DNA of 25,405 nt from Bacteroidota bacterium. GTDB taxonomy: Bacteria > Bacteroidota > Ignavibacteria > Kryptoniales > JAKASW01. The stretch's first letter is position 1, and the number at the start of each line of letters is the position of its first letter. The DNA lies in contig JAJYJD010000016.1 of the NCBI GenBank assembly GCA_021789755.1, positions 1 through 25,405 on the forward strand. Reading direction: 5' to 3'. The notes beneath the pieces are model-generated. The model did no database searches. It was not told the DNA's origin and saw only the letters and a program-made list of their open reading frames with translations. The translations under genes were made by a program, and so were the position numbers. This document shows positions 24,139 through 25,405 of the stretch, one piece after another.

Positions 24139-25405
24139 CGGTCGTCCCTTTTGCAAAGTAGTCCTTTATGTTTCGCGCGGACTTCATGCCTACCAACGCG
24201 GCGAGCTGTTCGAGTGAAGCGTCCCGGACACCTTTGACCGAACCGAACTCACGGAGGAGTTTTGTCGCCTTCGTTGCGCCCACTCCGTCGATGTCGGTAA
24301 GCTGTGTCGAGATAACTCTCTTCTCGCGCAGCGAACGGTGGAACGTTATCGCGAACCTGTGCGCCTCATCGCGAATGTGCTGAAGGAGTTTCAGTGCCGA
24401 CGATGTGCGGGGTAGAAGAATGGATTCGCTCTCACCGGGCACGAAGACTTCCTCAAGTTTCTTCGCCAGCCCGACGATCGGCTGATTCGGAAGATTGATG
24501 GTCCGCAGCGTTTCAACCGCAGCCGACAGCTGTCCTTTGCCGCCATCCACCACAACCAGGTCGGGAAGCTGACCGCCCTCGCTGATCACCCTCGAGTACC
24601 TGCGCCCTAAGACTTCCTCCATGCTGGCAAAGTCGTCCGCGCCGACGACGGATTTAATCTTGAATTTCCTGTAGTCGCTCTTCCGCGGCTTCCCGTCGAC
24701 GAAGACTACCATCGACGCGACTGGATCGCTTCCCTGGATGTTCGAATTGTCGAAACATTCGATGCGTCTCGGCAGGCCGGGAAGATGAAGGTCGCGCTGC
24801 AGCGCCTGCAGCGTGTGAGGAACAGTCTCCTTCGCCTTCTCCTTCTGCACTTTCAGCTCGTCGAGCATGAACTTCGCATTGGCCCGACACATCTTGATTA
24901 GCTTCAGGTCCTCGCCCTCGGACGGTATCACTATCTTAACATCACCCTTCCGTTTCGACTCCAGCAGCTTTTCCACGAACTCCATGTCTGCCGGCTCGGC
25001 CGAAAGGAACAGCTCCGGCGGGACGTAATCGGCATTGATGTAATACCTCTCGATGAGCGTCCCGATCATCTCCGGCTCCGACCGTTCCGAAACGTTGGAA
25101 AGATAGAAGTGCTGCTTGCCGATAAGTTTCCCGTCGCGCACCTTGAATATCACGCCGCATCCGTCGTCGTCTTCACTGACGGCGGCTATTATGTCGCGTT
25201 CGATGAGCTCGAACGAAACCATCTTCTGTTTTTCGGTGTATACCTTGACCGCCTCGATCTTCTTCTTTATCTCTCCCGATTTTTCGTACTCAAGCCGTTC
25301 GGAGTGTATGTTCATCTCTTCGCTGAGCTGCGCGATGAGGTCGTGAGTCTTACCCTGGAGAAGTCTTTCCACCTGCGAGATCATCTCGTTGTAATCCCCC
25401 AGCGA
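24128..25405 (-). CDS. uvrC: Excinuclease ABC subunit C (partial, 5' end outside window)
   Basis: The last 425 residues of UvrC, the subunit that makes both incisions in nucleotide excision repair, are present. The frame is open through base 25405, so the N-terminal GIY-YIG nuclease domain lies outside. Seen in order: a UVR motif that binds UvrB (around LSEEMNIHSERLEYEKSGEI), the RNase H-like second nuclease domain with its acidic and His residues in IECFDNSNIQGSD, VVVDGGKGQL and RDEAHRFAITFHRSLR, and a C-terminal double helix-hairpin-helix (LTDIDGVGATKATKLL and LAALVGMKSARNI). The stop at 24128-24130 overlaps the SCO1 start, so uvrC is the first visible gene of this transcript. Nothing looks truncated apart from the window edge. 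Confidence 0.97.
   Translation of the reverse strand, partial: SLGDYNEMISQVERLLQGKTHDLIAQLSEEMNIHSERLEYEKSGEIKKKIEAVKVYTEKQKMVSFELIERDIIAAVSEDDDGCGVIFKVRDGKLIGKQHFYLSNVSERSEPEMIGTLIERYYINADYVPPELFLSAEPADMEFVEKLLESKRKGDVKIVIPSEGEDLKLIKMCRANAKFMLDELKVQKEKAKETVPHTLQALQRDLHLPGLPRRIECFDNSNIQGSDPVASMVVFVDGKPRKSDYRKFKIKSVVGADDFASMEEVLGRRYSRVISEGGQLPDLVVVDGGKGQLSAAVETLRTINLPNQPIVGLAKKLEEVFVPGESESILLPRTSSALKLLQHIRDEAHRFAITFHRSLREKRVISTQLTDIDGVGATKATKLLREFGSVKGVRDASLEQLAALVGMKSARNIKDYFAKGTTDAA

Overview
All the genes I can support lie on the minus strand, so transcription runs from high to low coordinates. Both ends cut through a gene: uvrC at the right, a GH115 glycosidase at the left. Two proteins end in a type IX secretion (T9SS) sorting domain carrying the NYPNPFNP signature. 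This, with a carboxypeptidase-regulatory-like TonB receptor, points to the Fibrobacterota-Chlorobiota-Bacteroidota group. An Ignavibacteriota-like organism is my best guess, but that is inference: no rRNA or other lineage marker is present. Unlike typical Bacteroidota, several genes have clear Shine-Dalgarno sites, and one promoter matches the E. coli sigma-70 consensus.

Right flank (22726-25405): the C-terminal two thirds of uvrC, overlapped by a SCO1/SenC copper lipoprotein, then a PCu(A)C copper chaperone one base later, then a small two-helix membrane protein. This is a housekeeping and copper-delivery group.

Middle (17736-22631): a sugar-porter MFS transporter (XylE-like), a secreted SGNH esterase, a FucP/GluP-type MFS transporter and a ROK-family sugar kinase, closely packed. 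A gene-poor interval (16954-17735) follows. It holds a consensus promoter (TTGACA, 17 bases, TATAAT) overlapped by a palindromic operator candidate, pointing at the next block.

Left (1-16499): a GPH-family xyloside-type symporter with a TTG start, a TonB-dependent receptor, a T9SS-secreted beta-helix protein, a T9SS-secreted FG-GAP/ASPIC/fibronectin-III protein, a GH8 reducing-end xylanase, and two tandem GH115 alpha-glucuronidases. The second GH115 gene is cut by the window edge.

Together the left and middle blocks read as a glucuronoxylan-oligosaccharide utilisation locus. My model (inference): surface T9SS proteins bind or process xylan and the TonB receptor imports oligosaccharides. In the periplasm the SGNH esterase removes acetyl groups, GH115 removes (methyl)glucuronic acid and GH8 trims xylose from the reducing end. 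The three permeases then bring sugars into the cytoplasm. No SusD, no endoxylanase and no transcription regulator is in the window.

The most unusual non-coding signals are: heptamer tandem arrays at the GH8 stop codon and inside the coding sequence of the SCO1 signal peptide; a paired palindromic repeat between the GH8 and GH115 genes; and a strongly structured 253-base leader before the FG-GAP gene.
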